The position numbers and the translations under genes were made by a program. DNA of 64,000 nucleotides from Achatina immaculata (Eukaryota; Mollusca; Gastropoda; Stylommatophora; Achatinidae): contig CM019721.1 in assembly GCA_009760885.1 (NCBI GenBank), forward strand, positions 17,904,196-17,968,195, in the 5' to 3' direction. This document shows, one piece after another, positions 45,291 to 59,100 of this stretch (positions are counted from its first letter, which is position 1; the number at the start of each line of letters is the position of its first letter). The notes beneath the pieces are model-generated. The model was not told the origin of the DNA. It worked only from the letters and a program-made list of their open reading frames with translations, and did no database searches.

Positions 45291-45429
45291 TTCTCCTTAA
45301 GGGGAATCTTGTAAGGTGATGCACAACCATTTTTCTCTTCCCCAACCCCTCTCTCTCCCTCTCTCTCTCCCCACCTCATCATAATGATAAGCCATTCTGT
45401 TTTCATCCATTACAAGTCCCCCTACTTCT

Positions 45430-46085
45430 TCATTCTTCTTGGAACTGCGAACTGGTGTTCTCTGCAGCTGATGCGGCGAAGATGTTGAGGCAAAACATCG
45501 TGTCGGATTGGGAGTGGGTTATGTCGGTTAATTTTTTTCAGTCCCATGACGGAGCTAAGGAAGCAGTGAGTGTGCAGTGCTTCTTTAGCAGAGTCCACCA
45601 CCGTGGGGACTATGATGATCCCTGCCCTGTTAGGCTTGACCTGTCACTGAAGGAGGGGTGGTGGAGGGAATAGTAGTGGAAAGGTGAGGGGGGGGGGTCT
45701 TGGTCACTTGTGTTTCATTAATCTTGACTCTAGCACGTTGGCTGTGTTTCATTAATCCTGACTCTAGCACGTCAGCTGTGTTTCATTAATCCTGACTCTA
45801 GCACGTCAGCTGTGTTTCATTAATCCTGACTCTAGCATATCAACTGTGTTTCATTAATCCTGACTCTAGCATATCAACTGTTTCATTAATCCTGACTCTA
45901 GCATATCAACTGTGTTTCATTAATCCTGACTCTAGCATGTCAGCTGTGTTTCATTAATCCTGACTCTAGCATATCAACTGTGTTTCATTAATCCTGACTC
46001 TAGCATGTCAGCCATGGGTCAGTGAGTGCCAAAACGGACAGGGTCTTCATACCCCACGGGCCCTCATCCTCTGCTTAAAAGGGTG
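45430..46085 (+). mobile_element. Element R copy with expanded 34-bp tail
   Basis: Head TTCTTCATTCTTCTTGGAAC, then CTCTGCAGCTGATGCGGCGA, GTGTGCAGTGCTTCTTTAGC and GACTATGATGATCCCTGCCC. After a G run, nine units (45700-46018) of GTGTTTCATTAATCCTGACT plus CTAGCATATCAACT follow, then CCAAAACGGACAGGGTCTTC. Confidence 0.87.
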
Positions 46086-46156
46086 GGGGGATACTTTCTA
46101 GCCCTGGAGGGATGCACCGACTTGAGCTCCTCCCTCACTGGGCCTGCTTGTGTGTG

Positions 46157-46168
46157 TGAGAGAGAGAG

Positions 46169-46203
<35 letters not shown>
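46157..46203. repeat. (GA)n microsatellite
   Basis: GAGAGA run with GATA interruptions. Confidence 0.9.
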
Positions 46204-46316
46204 CCGTGTGAGTGGAAAAAGGAAGGGTTGACTGCATTCTTGAGAAGTTTGATATTTTGGCTTGCTGTCATGACATCCTGCCCAGTATCTGAAAGATAAA
46301 TACACTCCCCATTGAA

Positions 46317-46600
46317 GTGTCTGCGTGGCGAAGTGGTTAGTGCACTGGTCTCTCGTGGCGAAGGTCGGGGGTTCGAATCCGGAGGCACCCCAGTCACACA
46401 GCTGTAGAAATGGGTACTCGACTTCTTCTGGAGTTGGGGGAAGGAAAGGCGGCCAGGCATGATACTGACCATATCACCCTCTAGAGTGCTGACAGGTCAA
46501 GGAAAATATGGGCACTAACACCATATCCCTATGTGCCTCTAAGGCATGACAGGATTACCTTTATCATTGGATATGATGTGTCACACCGAAGGCGAGCTGG
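46317..46600 (+). mobile_element. SINE-T3-like tRNA-derived repeat
   Basis: Head GTGGCGAAGTGGTTAGTGCA (A box) and CGGGGGTTCGAATCCGGAGG (B box), followed by a non-tRNA body. One copy only in this window, so SINE status rests on the tRNA-like promoter boxes and unfolding tRNA arms. Confidence 0.6.
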
Positions 46601-46989
46601 CCAAGATCTACCCTATCTCTTTTTAAATTACTCATGATAACGGGCTCTTTTGTCGCTGCAGCTTGCCCAGAAGAGTAGGGATTGACCTCTGTTCTCCTGT
46701 GTGGTGGAGCTATTTGAGAAGCACGCTTCTTATGTCCACTTCTGAGAGTTCATGGGAAATTGGTGACTGCTTCTGAGATCTTCACTGTCATAAAACAGCT
46801 CTGAAAACTCTGGCTTGCAATTTCCTGGAGATAACTCACCACTTCTCAACGAAGAGCTAAAGTGCCCGATTTATCTTTACTTTGGAATATTGTACTGTGG
46901 ATATAGGTTATACTTTCCTAAACTCTTTCTCTTGGGTTTCAAAGAAATCACTGGCTGCTGTTGTGCAAGTCTGCAAGCGTGTAAGATCA

Positions 46990-47265
46990 CATCGTTATCA
47001 CGTGAGAGAAAGAAAAATCACAAGAACCACGGACTCCGGTAGGATGAGCAGCCGTCTAACCACGAGAGAAGAGCGTACTAACGAACTGCACTATCTCTTT
47101 GCTTTCAAACACCTTTTTTTTTGGAGGTGCGAGATAGCGCAGTTCGTTAGTACACTGTTCTCTTGTGGTTAGATGGCTGCTCGTCCTACCAGACAAAACT
47201 GTGTTCTCTTACTTTACCGTACAAAAGCCCCGTTGTTTCCTATTTATAAAAAAAATTGTTCCATA
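46990..47265. mobile_element. Two SINE-T2 copies, head to head
   Basis: Left copy on minus (about 47000-47100, B box reading GTGGTTCTTGTG side), right copy on plus (47125-47260: GGAGGTGCGAGATAGCGCAG and TCTTGTGGTTAGATGGCTGC). Their heads face each other across about 25 bp. Confidence 0.8.
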
Positions 47266-47769
47266 TTCAAAAAAGTTAAAGGATACTGAGTGAGACTGCT
47301 CATAATTTTATATATAAAACAATGTAGAACAATGTTTCCCAGCTGAGGGCGTATGACTCAGAGAGGGAGATATTTGAATATTTCTGGGGCAGATAGAAAA
47401 TAAAATACTTTATCAGAACTTGATTATTATGTTGGTGAGTCAACAAAATCTTTGAGGTGGGGCATGATTAAAAAAAAAAGATAGGGAAACATTGTAACAT
47501 AGTAACAAACTGAAAACATCTGAAGCCTTAATAGTACAGCTCGCTCAGTGATGATGCAGCCATTATAGTTCGCAGTGAAACTGTTCTTCAGTCACTGATG
47601 GACAGAATGCCTTACTTCTCACTGATAAGAAGTGCAAGGGAGAATGATTCTAGAGTAAGAGTCAGCCACAAAATAAAACCTTGAATGAAAACTGAATTGA
47701 GTCAGTTGTCAGGTTCAGCTGTCTTTGATCTGCAGTCAAGACCACTTACATGAATATGACAGGCAGCTC

Positions 47770-48270
47770 AATCATTTGCATGTCCCTTGAGGAGCTTTGC
47801 CTCCCTAACAGAGACTCTCGGTTGTAAACAAGATTGCCTGCTGCTGATGCATCCATTTGCAGATCATCAACCACATCTTGCAGCCATCTTTGCCTTGGTC
47901 TTCCTCTCTTTCTTTTTCCCCATTATGTACCCTTTCAAGACAGTTTTCTCTACACTCACATGACGTTTAATGTGTCCAAAATATTTAAGTTTTCTCTCCT
48001 TAATCCTCTTTACTAGCCAGCCTTCTTCAATATTAAGTTTTATAGTACGGATATATTTGTTCTTTTTTGCGTCCATGAAATTTGAGGACCTCTTCTGTAG
48101 CATTTACATTCAAAGACATTTATGTGTTTCTCAGGTGTTTTGTTAAGTGTCCAGGTCTCACAAGCATATGTTGCGATGGGAAAGATGCATCCTCTTAAAA
48201 ATCTTATTTTTGTAGTTTTATCTGTTCCTCTCCACAGCTTCTTTAATTGTTTTACTTTTTGAGGAGCTAT
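47770..48270 (-). mobile_element. LINE-B fragment
   Basis: Minus strand: PQKVKQLKKLWRGTDKTTKI, ETWTLNKTPEKHINVFECKC, IEEGWLVKRIKERKLKYFGH and GYIMGKKKERKTKAKMAARC, plus the 3' end. Confidence 0.87.
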
Positions 48271-48589
48271 ACAACAGCAAGAAAGAAAAAAAGACACAGA
48301 TTAACACTGAAGCTGAAAGATCTGACTGATCATTCTTTTTTATAAGGATTTGAAACATGCACAACATATTGAAGAAATTTTTTTAAAAAAAGTTTAAATC
48401 TTTGCCACTTTTGCAAAAGATAAAGAGGTGGGATGGAAATGCAGAAATGCTGAAATGTGCTGTGCTTTCATCCATGATAACACTGACCAGTGGAAGATTA
48501 TGATGGTTGTGGCATGAAGCAAAAACAGATGGCTGTTGTAACAGTAGTAACTTAGAAGTAAGGAAAATAGAGGTATATCAAAGCTTCTT

Positions 48590-48900
48590 ACATCCTATAT
48601 CCTTCCTGTGCCGTTAAATGTCACATAGGGCTTGCAAGGTAGTTTGCCAAGTTTTCCTGTTTTCGGCGTCTCTTAACAATATCCTCCTTAGAGTTTCACA
48701 TGGCCAACCTCTTTTTCTTCAGCCTGTTGAGTTCCACTTGACAGCTTGTTTTGGGATTCTCTGCCTGTTTCTTCTCATCATGTGACTGACATATGTCCAT
48801 CTCCTTTTTCTGATCATGAGACAATTTGTTGTTTGCTCATCCGTCTTATCTTTGCATTGTTCTTGAATTCGTTCCACTTTATACTGAGTATATCAAAGCT
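48590..48900 (-). mobile_element. LINE-E 3' fragment
   Basis: The reverse complement matches 37930-38260 (WTYVSHMMRRNRQRIPKQAV region and the 3' end GTGACATTTAACGGCACAGG). Confidence 0.82.
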
Positions 48901-49139
48901 TAGACACACAGAAATTTGTAAATGAGAAATTTTCCAATGAGCCATCAAGACTGGAATGAACTGGGAAAAGACTAGTCCATTATGACTGAATCCCTGTCTT
49001 GAGAAGGCAACAAGGACCAAAACTAAATACAGAACATGCTACCACAAAGAGAGAAGTCATATAAAACTATGTGGTTTTGTTGCTGTAATTATTCATCTAT
49101 GTCTCACAGCATGTGCATGTCACAGGGAAGTGAAGTGTA

Positions 49140-49365
49140 AGTATTACCTTCAAAGGTCTAGCCCACTACATCACCCGTCCTTGCTGCCTTCTGTTTTCTT
49201 AGGGAAACCCGAGGTACCAATTTTTTTTTTTTTAGGCTGGGTGAACCCCAGTGCTGGTCACTTAAAAAGAAAAAAAATTCCATTCAGGAGCGAAATAAAA
49301 TTGAGGACCTTCAGATCAGTAGCTGATTACATTAACCACCACACTTCATCCTAGTCCAGTATTGG
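49140..49365 (-). mobile_element. Old diverged SINE-T1 copy
   Basis: The minus strand keeps GTGGTTAATGTAATCAGC at the A-box side, CCCAGCCTAAAAAAA, TTGGTACC and AGGCAGCAAGGACGGGTGA in the same order as SINE-T1, but the B box has decayed. Confidence 0.6.
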
Positions 49366-49369
49366 TAGA

Positions 49370-50660
49370 ATTGAGCTAGGAAGGAAGTTACTCACTAAAA
49401 TGATCTTTGGCAGCTGTGCCAAACAGCTAACATACACCTGCTTTAGGCTGTCTTCTAAAATAAAAACACCCCATTATACATGGATGACTGTTTCTTCTTT
49501 AATGGCACCTGCAGAGAACTCAACTTTGTGCCACATTCTGTATAAAAGTGATGAAAGCTTCAAACAAAGCTAGACCTGAAGCTCTCTACCTCAGCTCATC
49601 AAGTTTTTTTTTTAACGTTGATTAAGCTGCATGAAATAGTTGATGGTATAACCACTTTTCAGTTATGTGCCTCACAAGTCAAATAAAACCCATGCACAGC
49701 AAACTCACAGAAATAGAATCAACACTTTCTGGTAAATGAAGATTGCTTTTTTAAAAAAAAAATCCTCATTACAACAGTTGAAAAGTAAATATATACAATA
49801 TGCGCTGTAGGAAAAAAAAATCCACTCTAATTTTAGGAGAGTAAAGTAAAGAAAAGGAACTATGTTACAAATGGGCAGGTGGTTGTGGAGGATCAGTTAT
49901 AATGGTAATATAAAAAATTTAAGAGGGGAAGTTAACGAAATGTGTAATAAAACGTGACAGAAGAAGAAGAAGAAAAAAAAACTCCCTTAAACTAATTCAT
50001 TTTGTACAAATGGACAATTCAATTCTAGTGTCCTAAAAAAACGGAAATAAGCAAACTCTCAGTTTTTATAAATGCTCACATGTGTACCCTCCACTGCTGC
50101 AAAACTGATGCAGAAACTCTTTCCTGTAAATAGGCCTGGAAGATAGAAATGTCTTGCTTTTCGAAAGGTCCCATAGAATTTCAGCTGAAGGTGTGAACCC
50201 TTCACAAATAACTCATGAACACAGCCCAGTGCTAACTTGCTACTATTTGCGCAGCATTAATAAAATCAATTTCTCCAAGCCTTCCACCAATCAGATTCTG
50301 TTACAGCTCATTTTCTGCTGTGTGTTTTAAGCTTACATCATCACTTCCCTTTCTCTATGAACTTTCAGTTTCCTGTGATTTTATTTTATGTAATTATTCA
50401 ACATTCTAACAAGGTCTGGATGCTGGATTTTGGCATCTAACTCATCACAACAGTACTTACTGTAGCTACGTGACAAGTTTGATCTTGAACAGGAAATGGG
50501 GCATGGGGAGATAACCATAAATGCTCAGATTATCAAAGGAAATACTCTGCTACCTTGGAGCAGTGTTTAGATTCTTTTAACCTCTCAGACGTTTTGAAGA
50601 AATGAGAGTCAGGCCTCCAGAACCTTAGGACAAAAATTCATTCATTTTCAGAACTTTCTT
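49370..50660. other. AT-rich sequence without recognised features
   Basis: No supported gene, tandem repeat or family match. A short GAAGAAGAAGAA run at 49961-49972 is the only simple repeat. Confidence 0.5.
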
Positions 50661-50677
50661 TTTTTCTTGTATTGTGT

Positions 50678-51115
50678 GTCTTAGTACATAATCTTTTCCC
50701 CAACATTGTGTGTCTTAGTACATAATCTTTTCCCCAACATTGTGTGTCTTAGTACATAATCTTTTCCCCAACACTGTGTGTCTTAGTACATAATCTTTTC
50801 CCCAACATTGTGTGTCTTAGTACATAATCTTTTCCCCAACACTGTGTGTCTTAGTACATAATCTTTTCCCCAACACTGTGTGTCTTAGTACATAATCTTT
50901 TCCCCAACATTGTGTGTCTTAGTACATAATCTTTTCCCCAACACTGTGTGTCTTAGTACATAATCTTTTCCCCAACACTGTGTGTCTTAGTACATAATCT
51001 TTTCCCCAACATTGTGTGTCTTTAGTACATAATCTTTTCCCCAACATTGTGTGTCTTAGTACAAAATCTGTTTTCCACCATTGTGTCTTAGTACATGATT
51101 TTTTTCCCCATAATT
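50678..51115. repeat. 34-bp minisatellite
   Basis: About twelve near-identical units of TGTGTCTTAGTACATAATCT plus TTTCCCCAACATTG; the last two units are degenerate. High uniformity implies recent expansion. Confidence 0.95.
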
Positions 51116-51129
51116 GTGTCTTAAATTCC

Positions 51130-52585
51130 ATTTAAAAAATGCCTCTTTACTAGATTTGAATATCTAAATACAGTAGTAACTTATTGTTTTTATTACTGTT
51201 GCATGCTTGCTACTCATATTTTTTTTGTCCTGAAAAAGATTATTTTAAAAATGCAGTCCTAGAACAAATAGCGCTCAACACTTCTGTGGCTGATAACTCA
51301 TGGACTTCCTCCCAGAAGCGAAATGCAATACATTTGACCACAGCCTCAGATTTTGAAAGATTTCTTGATAAATTCAGGCTTAAACAAATATGCTGGGAGA
51401 ATGCATACCTGATTCTTTTTTTTTATGAGAACTTGTAAAAGTTAGCATGAGTTGTAACAAATGTAACTGAAGTTACTTAGTAATCGCAACAGACACAGTA
51501 ACAACACATAGGCTAAGTATCAAATTATTTGTGTGCATAAGTAACCAGTGTTACAAAAAAAGTAACATTGGTTACATTTAACAGCATTATCAATAACTAC
51601 TTGTCAGTAAAAAAAAATTACATGAAGAAAATGGCGATAAATTACATTGAAGAACAGTAGTATCATAACAAAACTCTCTTGCCCTTCAAGTGAAACATGT
51701 GAGAAAACAAATTCTTTCCCAAATCATACTTGTTTGTTCTCAACAGAACTCCATTGTCCGAACACTTTCACTCACATTCTCAGTTATTCTTTAATTTATA
51801 AACACATAATGCCGAAATCAAACTGAGGTTACCTCATTCTCAGTTTGCATAATTTAAAAACAAAATATTCGTAGATTATCAAAAATCTGCACAAAATTCA
51901 CTGTTAACTAATTACTGATATGTCATTTTAAATTGATTGTTCAAAATGATAACTAGCAAGCAGATTATATATTTCATTAATGATTAATGTAAGCCAGTGA
52001 AATACTGCAGTCTGTTAAGAAAATTCCAATGATACATTTATAAACCAATTTATTTTATTGGACAAGTTCCAGATCAGTTGAGTTTTCTACATTCTAGGAA
52101 CTGTTCTGATTTAAATCTTTACATCTTCTGGTTTCAAGCTTTCACAGGCAAACAGATCTGTCAATATGAACAAAGTTATTCAAAGTGTAACAGCAAAATA
52201 CAAATAACATTTCTGTAATGTAACTAACATATAGACAACACATCTTGACAGCGTCTAACACATCAAATCTACAATAAAAGAAAGAACAATCAGCTTTTTA
52301 CAAAGGAAAGACTAAAAACTGCAACAGTGGTGGTAATTTATATCTGGGCTGCTAATGAATCATAGGAAAATATTTACATTACAAGCAGAACATAATATCA
52401 GTAAGAAGATTATCGTTCATTCATAACCTTCAAACTGAAGAATCCTTTAGCTTCACAATATGCATAGATCAGCAATTTTCACATTCTTATCTCATCTACT
52501 GCATTTGCATGATAAACCCCATGACCATTCCTTGGTATGGTCCATTATCTTGAAAGTTCATGTTATGAGACTGTTTATGATTTGG
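51130..52585. other. AT-rich sequence without recognised features
   Basis: Nothing supported. Many short A/T runs. Confidence 0.5.
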
Positions 52586-52589
52586 TGCC

Positions 52590-52790
52590 TGGTTAGTCTT
52601 GAGGTTTTTCTAAAAATTTAGGTTTTGGTATCTGGATATCTTGAGGTTTTCTAGAAACTGAGGTTTTGGTATCTGAAAGTCTTGAGGTTGTCTAGAAATT
52701 TGGGTTTTGGTATCTGGAAATCTTGAGGTTTTCTAGAAATTCAGGTTTTGGTATCTGAAGTCTTGAGGTTTTCCAGGAATTCAGGTTAGC
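52590..52790. repeat. 41-bp tandem repeat
   Basis: About five units of GGTTTTGGTATCTGGAAATC plus TTGAGGTTTTCTAGAAATTCA. Confidence 0.9.
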
Positions 52791-52904
52791 AGTTTAAAGT
52801 GGACTCATCCAGAATGGATCTTGCCTGAGAAATTACAAAGTTGTAGACCAATTTTCTTTCTGCATAAATGACCATTAGAAGCATAAACAGTGCTGACAAA
52901 GTCA

Positions 52905-53158
52905 GATGAAGTTCTTTCATTCATTTGCATGTCTCTTGTGGAACTTTGCCTCCCTAACAGCTCTCCTGTAGGCCTCTCAGTTGTGAGCAAAATGGCCTGC
53001 TGCCGATGCATTCATTTGCAGATCATCAACAATGTCTTGAAGCCATCTTAACTTTGGTCTTCCTCTCTTTCTTTTTCCTATTATGTACCCTTCCAAGATG
53101 GTCTTCTCTAAATTATCATGACGTTTAATGTGTCCAAAATATTTAAGTTTTCTCTCAG
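52905..53158 (-). mobile_element. LINE-B 3' fragment
   Basis: Reverse of the CAAGAGACATGCAAATGAATG end and the NYREAYRRAVREAKFHKRH and GRPKLRWLQ blocks. Confidence 0.83.
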
Positions 53159-53159
53159 A

Positions 53160-56100
53160 TAAAGTATAATTACATAAATACTAGAAAATTTTATTACTTC
53201 ATTTTAAATACTTAATTCACAATATATATTGTAATTTATAACTTTATATTGTTTGTCTTAATTGGTACCACAATGGAATCATTATGTTACGTACACTGTT
53301 GTCACAACTAATGCTAGAATTAATTTTATATGCTCCTTGCCATTCCAGAGAGTGGTTGCATTCAACTACAAATGCAAGGAATCTTCAGAAACACGGCTCC
53401 AGCTTTTTAAAAATTATCCTATATAAGCCTTATTTTCAAACTTTAACACAAACTGCAGAACTCAAGCCAGTTTACAAGACTGTCAAAATACAGCAATAAG
53501 AAAAACAGGTTTACTCCATTACCATAGCAGTAAAGCAAAAAACATGTTTATATATAATTTGATGATTAAAAATGTGAACATTAGAAGAGTGGTAGCCTAT
53601 ACCTATGAGGTTCATGCTACAATGGAATGTACTGTTATGGTTAAAATTTTCACAGAGACTCACAGAAAATTGTTTCTGCTAGATGTTGTAGACCACACAA
53701 ACACTATCAATGATAAAAATCAAATTTGCGTCATTGAAAGCAATGGACAGCCAGTGTGTTTATTATTTCTTCAAGGACACTAACTGAGAAAATTTAGATC
53801 TTTATATGGTGTTCTCTCATGCTGAATGAATAGATGGTGAATTTTTATTGCTTGGGAATATTGTAGTCCATGCCAAAGGTCACAAACTGGTGCAGAAATG
53901 GCAGCCCCAAATAGTGTGCCACAAGGTAAACACGGTCCATTACACTAGCAGTAAGCATGTTCAGTTTCTGTAAAGATTCATTTCATTGTAAATACCTTTC
54001 AGCAACCTGAAGCATTAGTATCATCCTGAATATTTAACAGCAGTAAAGATTAAAGGAATTAAATTTATCATGCTGGATGGTTATTTCTCTTATCATTAGT
54101 AGTGATATTGTGAAATCAAAAGCTCACGCTCTCCGTAACATACCTCTGGTTTCACTCCAGATTTCTGAACTGCTGTTTTTATTGTCAAAATTTTTGAATC
54201 TGTGTGCATCATAAAATATATATATATATCACTTTTGAGTTACAGAACTTCCTTTTATTCAGCTAAACAATTCCAATAGCACATTGAATCAAAGCTGACA
54301 CAGCAAAGCAAAAGATCTGTTGAAGCGTTTCATTAACTACAAGCATACTTTAGTGTCAACATAACATTAGTATCAACAAATGTCCATGGGAGTACAACAT
54401 TTCAGCGTCAACAAATGTGTTAGCAACAGTGTTGGCATGCTTGCATCAGCATCTGTAACGCACTATATCAGTAAAGCTTGTTTTTAATTCAGATTAGTTA
54501 GGGCTGCATCACTAAGGTTAGAGAATGTCTGTGTGTCTCAGATGTGCCTCCAATTTTAGCGCAGTAATTTTATGTGTTATCAGATTTTTGTTTCACAAAT
54601 AAGGAACTGGGTTTCTGTGATCTGTTGAACCACTTAGGATTCTGAGTGCTCTGTGAACTTGTATTAAACGTTCATACCTCAGATGTAATGATATAAGTGG
54701 TGCTTCACAACGTACTGAAAGACTTTCTGAATTTGCTAAATTTTGAACACTTCTTAATGAATAAAGGAAATCTCAGAATAATGTTTTTTTTAAAAATCAT
54801 ATAAAAGCACATAACAGTCTATGATTCAGAACTTGTGTGCAGTAGATGGCCCCTCAATTTTCATTAGTCAAAATTATGGATGTGACACAGAACATCTCCA
54901 TAATATGCTCTAGAAGGTCTCTTGGAACAACAGTGCTTTCATCACAAATTCATCTCCTAAGGTCTTCGGCACTGCATGATTTGTCACCATAGGCTGGACA
55001 TCTGAGTTAACCCCCACAGGAAAAAATAGTAACATACTGTCAGGGCACCATGCAGGTGAAACTGAGAAATGAGGCATCATGCAAAATCTGGGACATAACC
55101 TGCTGACCATATCTTTTGCAATGATTTTTCATTTTCATTTTGGAAAAGCACAGGGTCCAGTAATTTTGAGTGAGGAAACTCTACACAAAACAGTTACTTT
55201 TTTTGGGAAACTTTTTGAGAGGTATTTATGAATCTGTCTGCTGCCCAATCATGATAAATCTGGTTGTTAAAGTCTCATGTACATAAGCATGTGCTTCATC
55301 ACTCATGAACATTTATTTGATTTAAGAGATGTGTAAAAGCCTGAACAAGTTTTTTTCATTGCTTTCATGCAGTTCATATGTAGAGGCCATGTATTATCTG
55401 GCAAACTGAAGAATCTGACAAATTAGGAGTTGAAGCCCTTTTCTGAATCAAGTGTTTTAGATTTATAAACACGAACAGTATTCTCTGGCAATTCTGCACT
55501 TCAGAAGAGTTACTGCATAACATGAAATGCATAGAAAGAAGTAGTAATTGACGCTATGATTGGTTTACAGCATGGCACTTCTCCTATGTGTTTCAAAACT
55601 GCATTGTTTTACTGAAGAAAAGATTTTGACTCTACACGTGCAATACAATGCTGTATACACAATTCATCTGGACTAGCTGAATCATTGTCTAAAAATAACT
55701 CCCTTGGCTCTCATCAAAGCGAGCACGACTAAGATCCGTAACTGATCATAATATGAGGAGTAAAAAGTGTCTCAGTATATTGTGAAACACACTAGCTTCT
55801 CTGCATATGCATACATACACACAAGGAGATACTGTGACATTTGTGAAAATTATACAAAGCATGTGTAAGGTATTACTGGTTTTGTGCCGAAGAACAGGAG
55901 AAACACACACTTTTCAATATTAAATATGACATAAAAGTACACAAAATATTACTTTGAATATTAATGCTCAGAGTAAACTACTTAATTAATATCTAATGTA
56001 TGAATTTCTAGAAATAAATACCGCATAACATAACATATCATTATAAGGATATCAAATTAGATATAAAAATATCCTGTGAAAGTTAAATCACAAAAAGTAT

Positions 56101-59100
56101 GAAAATGTCCACATATAATTATTAGTTTCCATTTATAAATACAAAAATGAGAATGTTCACTTTGAAAATGAAATTCTTTATAAACCCTTTATTGAAATTA
56201 CTTGACATTATGTGAGGTACGGATTTACCATCTGCGATATAACACATGAAGAGTTATATAGACAGTCATTGAGGTTTTCACATGAAAATTACCAAATATT
56301 TTATTGTAAGTAATTAATGAAGCTGAAGCTCTCAGAAATCCATGGATTTTTATCTAATCTGAATGAATCTTTAGAAAAAGAAAACATGTAAGTCATTTAC
56401 ATTTCAGAAAATGCAGCTACTATGAAGAGAGACAGGTCATAACTCCAGTGCAGTTTGGTTTAATCTGAGCAACGCCTGCACTTTCATTTTCAGGATTCAA
56501 GTTTATACTGTTTCATTGAACAGGATAATTTTCTTTTTTTTTTCCCCTCAGAAAATGTTAAAAACAAATTTAAATTCAGGAAAAAAAAAGTTCAAGTGAG
56601 AAAAGAAAATACGAGAAAGAAAGTAAAGTTTAGAACTTATTTGTATTCTGAATGAGAAGAAGAAATCTTGAAAGTTACACTTTCCTGTATTTCATTTTCA
56701 CTGCTTTTAGAAAATAGATTCAGTCTTGTTTCACTGCAACCATTACTTTACATCACTTATTATTTCTTAGAAGGAATGTATTTACATTTGCTTCTGGGCA
56801 CTATATTTTTTCTGCATTTTTTTTCATTGAGTGTGGTGCAACTCAGAAATAATTGAAAATTATTTAACTCTACTCTGAGGTGCTGTAAACACTCTAAAAT
56901 GACTCTAAAATTTTTCAAATTTCAAGGACAAGTCTATTTCAAACTGTCATAGAAGGTGTGAATTCTACCTTTTATAATGCAAATGAAGTCTGCAGCATTG
57001 CATAGGTAATTTTTGCTTCAACAAACCATTCTAGACCTCAGCAAAACATGTGAGCAAAATAAACAATGATAATCTATAGACAAACCATATACGAACAGTT
57101 GGTAGACAACTGAGAGAACACTGCTTCACTTTAACAACCCAGTATATTTGAGCTGTTGCTTTTCACAGAAAACATTTTAATATGTACATGTAACTAGGAC
57201 AATGAAACATGTGCCCACAGCTGCAGATTTCACTTTCCAGTAATATTTGCTATGAAAAACTTTTTTTTATGGATGCATAATAAAATGTGAGATCCTGGTA
57301 TCCATTGTATTTTACCCAGTAGCAGCTGTGAAGAATACTTCAGAAAGGAAGTGCATATGTAGTATTTCATATGTTTTTGTGTGCAAGTGTTTGTGGTGTC
57401 AGAAAGACACGCAGGCTAGTACAGATAAGTTAAACACTAAAAACCACAGAATAGGTAAGGAAGATTTCTTTCTCAGTTTTCACCCATGCCAATTTGTATT
57501 GGTAAACTTACAACACTAAAGAAGATTTATAATGAATTCTTATGGCAAATCTTGTTGAAAAGAATGAAAACTTGTAAACTTTGGGATTGGAAAAGTGTAC
57601 TTTTGGTAAGGCAAATTTTTGTATGAAACAAATGAGTTCACAAAAGTGTTGACTTTGATCTGCCATGGACTTACTTTTTCTAGTTCATAGTGTATCACTG
57701 AAAATGGATAGAAAATATCTTCACAGCTGACTAAATTGATCAAAATTAATGTCATACTTGGAGATGACTTGTTAAATTGTCTGATTCAAGACTGCACTGC
57801 TGGACAGGACCTAAGCACAGATGTGCTTTATGCTTTTAACTGGCTTGTAGTCCACAGGGGACTTATTAAAGAAGTCTCACGCTGTAGGCTACCTGCACTT
57901 GAAGTATTAGGTGAGACATGAAGATTTGTCTCTGTATGTGCTTTCATGTAAGATCTGCAGCTGATAGAAAGTTTCTGAGTGTTCTTTCTTGATATGGATT
58001 GATTAGAGCCATACAGATTCTGAAATCTTTATGACAGTTCTTTTCACGTATCTGTAAAAATAGTACTTGTTCATGAATACTTTAATCTTTTCTTTTTTGA
58101 TGTAAGATGCGGTTAAAAATATTGAAATTACAGCTGACAGAAAGGGATCATGTGCATGAAAAGAATTACTTTTAGAATGTTAGACTCTCATACTTTAAAA
58201 GTTTAATGGCCTGATAAAAGTATTTTTGCTGTGTGGATGTAGTCATCACATGTAAACAAGAAGTTTCAAAAAGTATTTGCTTATTTATGGTAGATGATGA
58301 TTTATCATGAAATTCTGATGAAAACACAAAAAAAAAAAAAACACAAAAAAAAAAACTCATTTGTGAATTAAAATGTGACAGACAGAAGTAGCGTTTTATT
58401 CTAAACATATGCATATCATTGACGACAGTTGTTCTCTAGTGTAACTGCTTTTGTTGATATTTAGACTTTACATTTCATTTTCAAAATAAAATGAAACCTT
58501 TTATATTCATATAGCATATAAAATTACAGATCTCAAAAATAAATTCATGGATCTTAATAATGAAATAACTCTTGTCTTAATGTAAGCATATTTTTTTTTT
58601 GGGATAAAGATAAGTTCATAAACTTTGAAGCTCAGTATCAGTGTCTGAAATGCTCCATGAATAACGTCATTTATCTGTATGTTCAAAGTAGAAGGTTTTA
58701 ATTTTAGAAAAATAATGTATTAAATAAATTTGTTATTGCAGTAAACATGATAAGAAAAATGTATATTTTTATATGTGGAAATTACAGTGGTCTCCTTGTT
58801 CAGAGATCCTAAATTACATAGATTTCCTTTTTCCAAAGGTGGATTACTTCAAATTCATACAGCAAGGAAATTATTCAACTTTTATGCCAACTTTGCACAG
58901 AAAATGCTTCATGGGTAAGATTGTGCAGCAGGGGAACAATAATTTAATCTGAAACTAGTCATGTGAACAAAAACCAGAAGCAGCTGGTATAAACTCTACA
59001 CTTTAGTATAAGAAAGAACATTTTTTTAAAAAACCATTATAGTTGTGATTTACTGCAATGTACACAGTTTGGATCACTCACTATATTATCACTGATACTG

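Noticed and set aside
46317..46390. tRNA gene
   Set aside because: Only the promoter boxes look tRNA-like; no convincing acceptor stem, and a SINE-like body follows.
50919..51131. Lys/Thr/Gly-rich repeat protein on the minus strand
   Set aside because: Translation of the 34-bp minisatellite; 34 is not a multiple of three, so the frame shifts from unit to unit.
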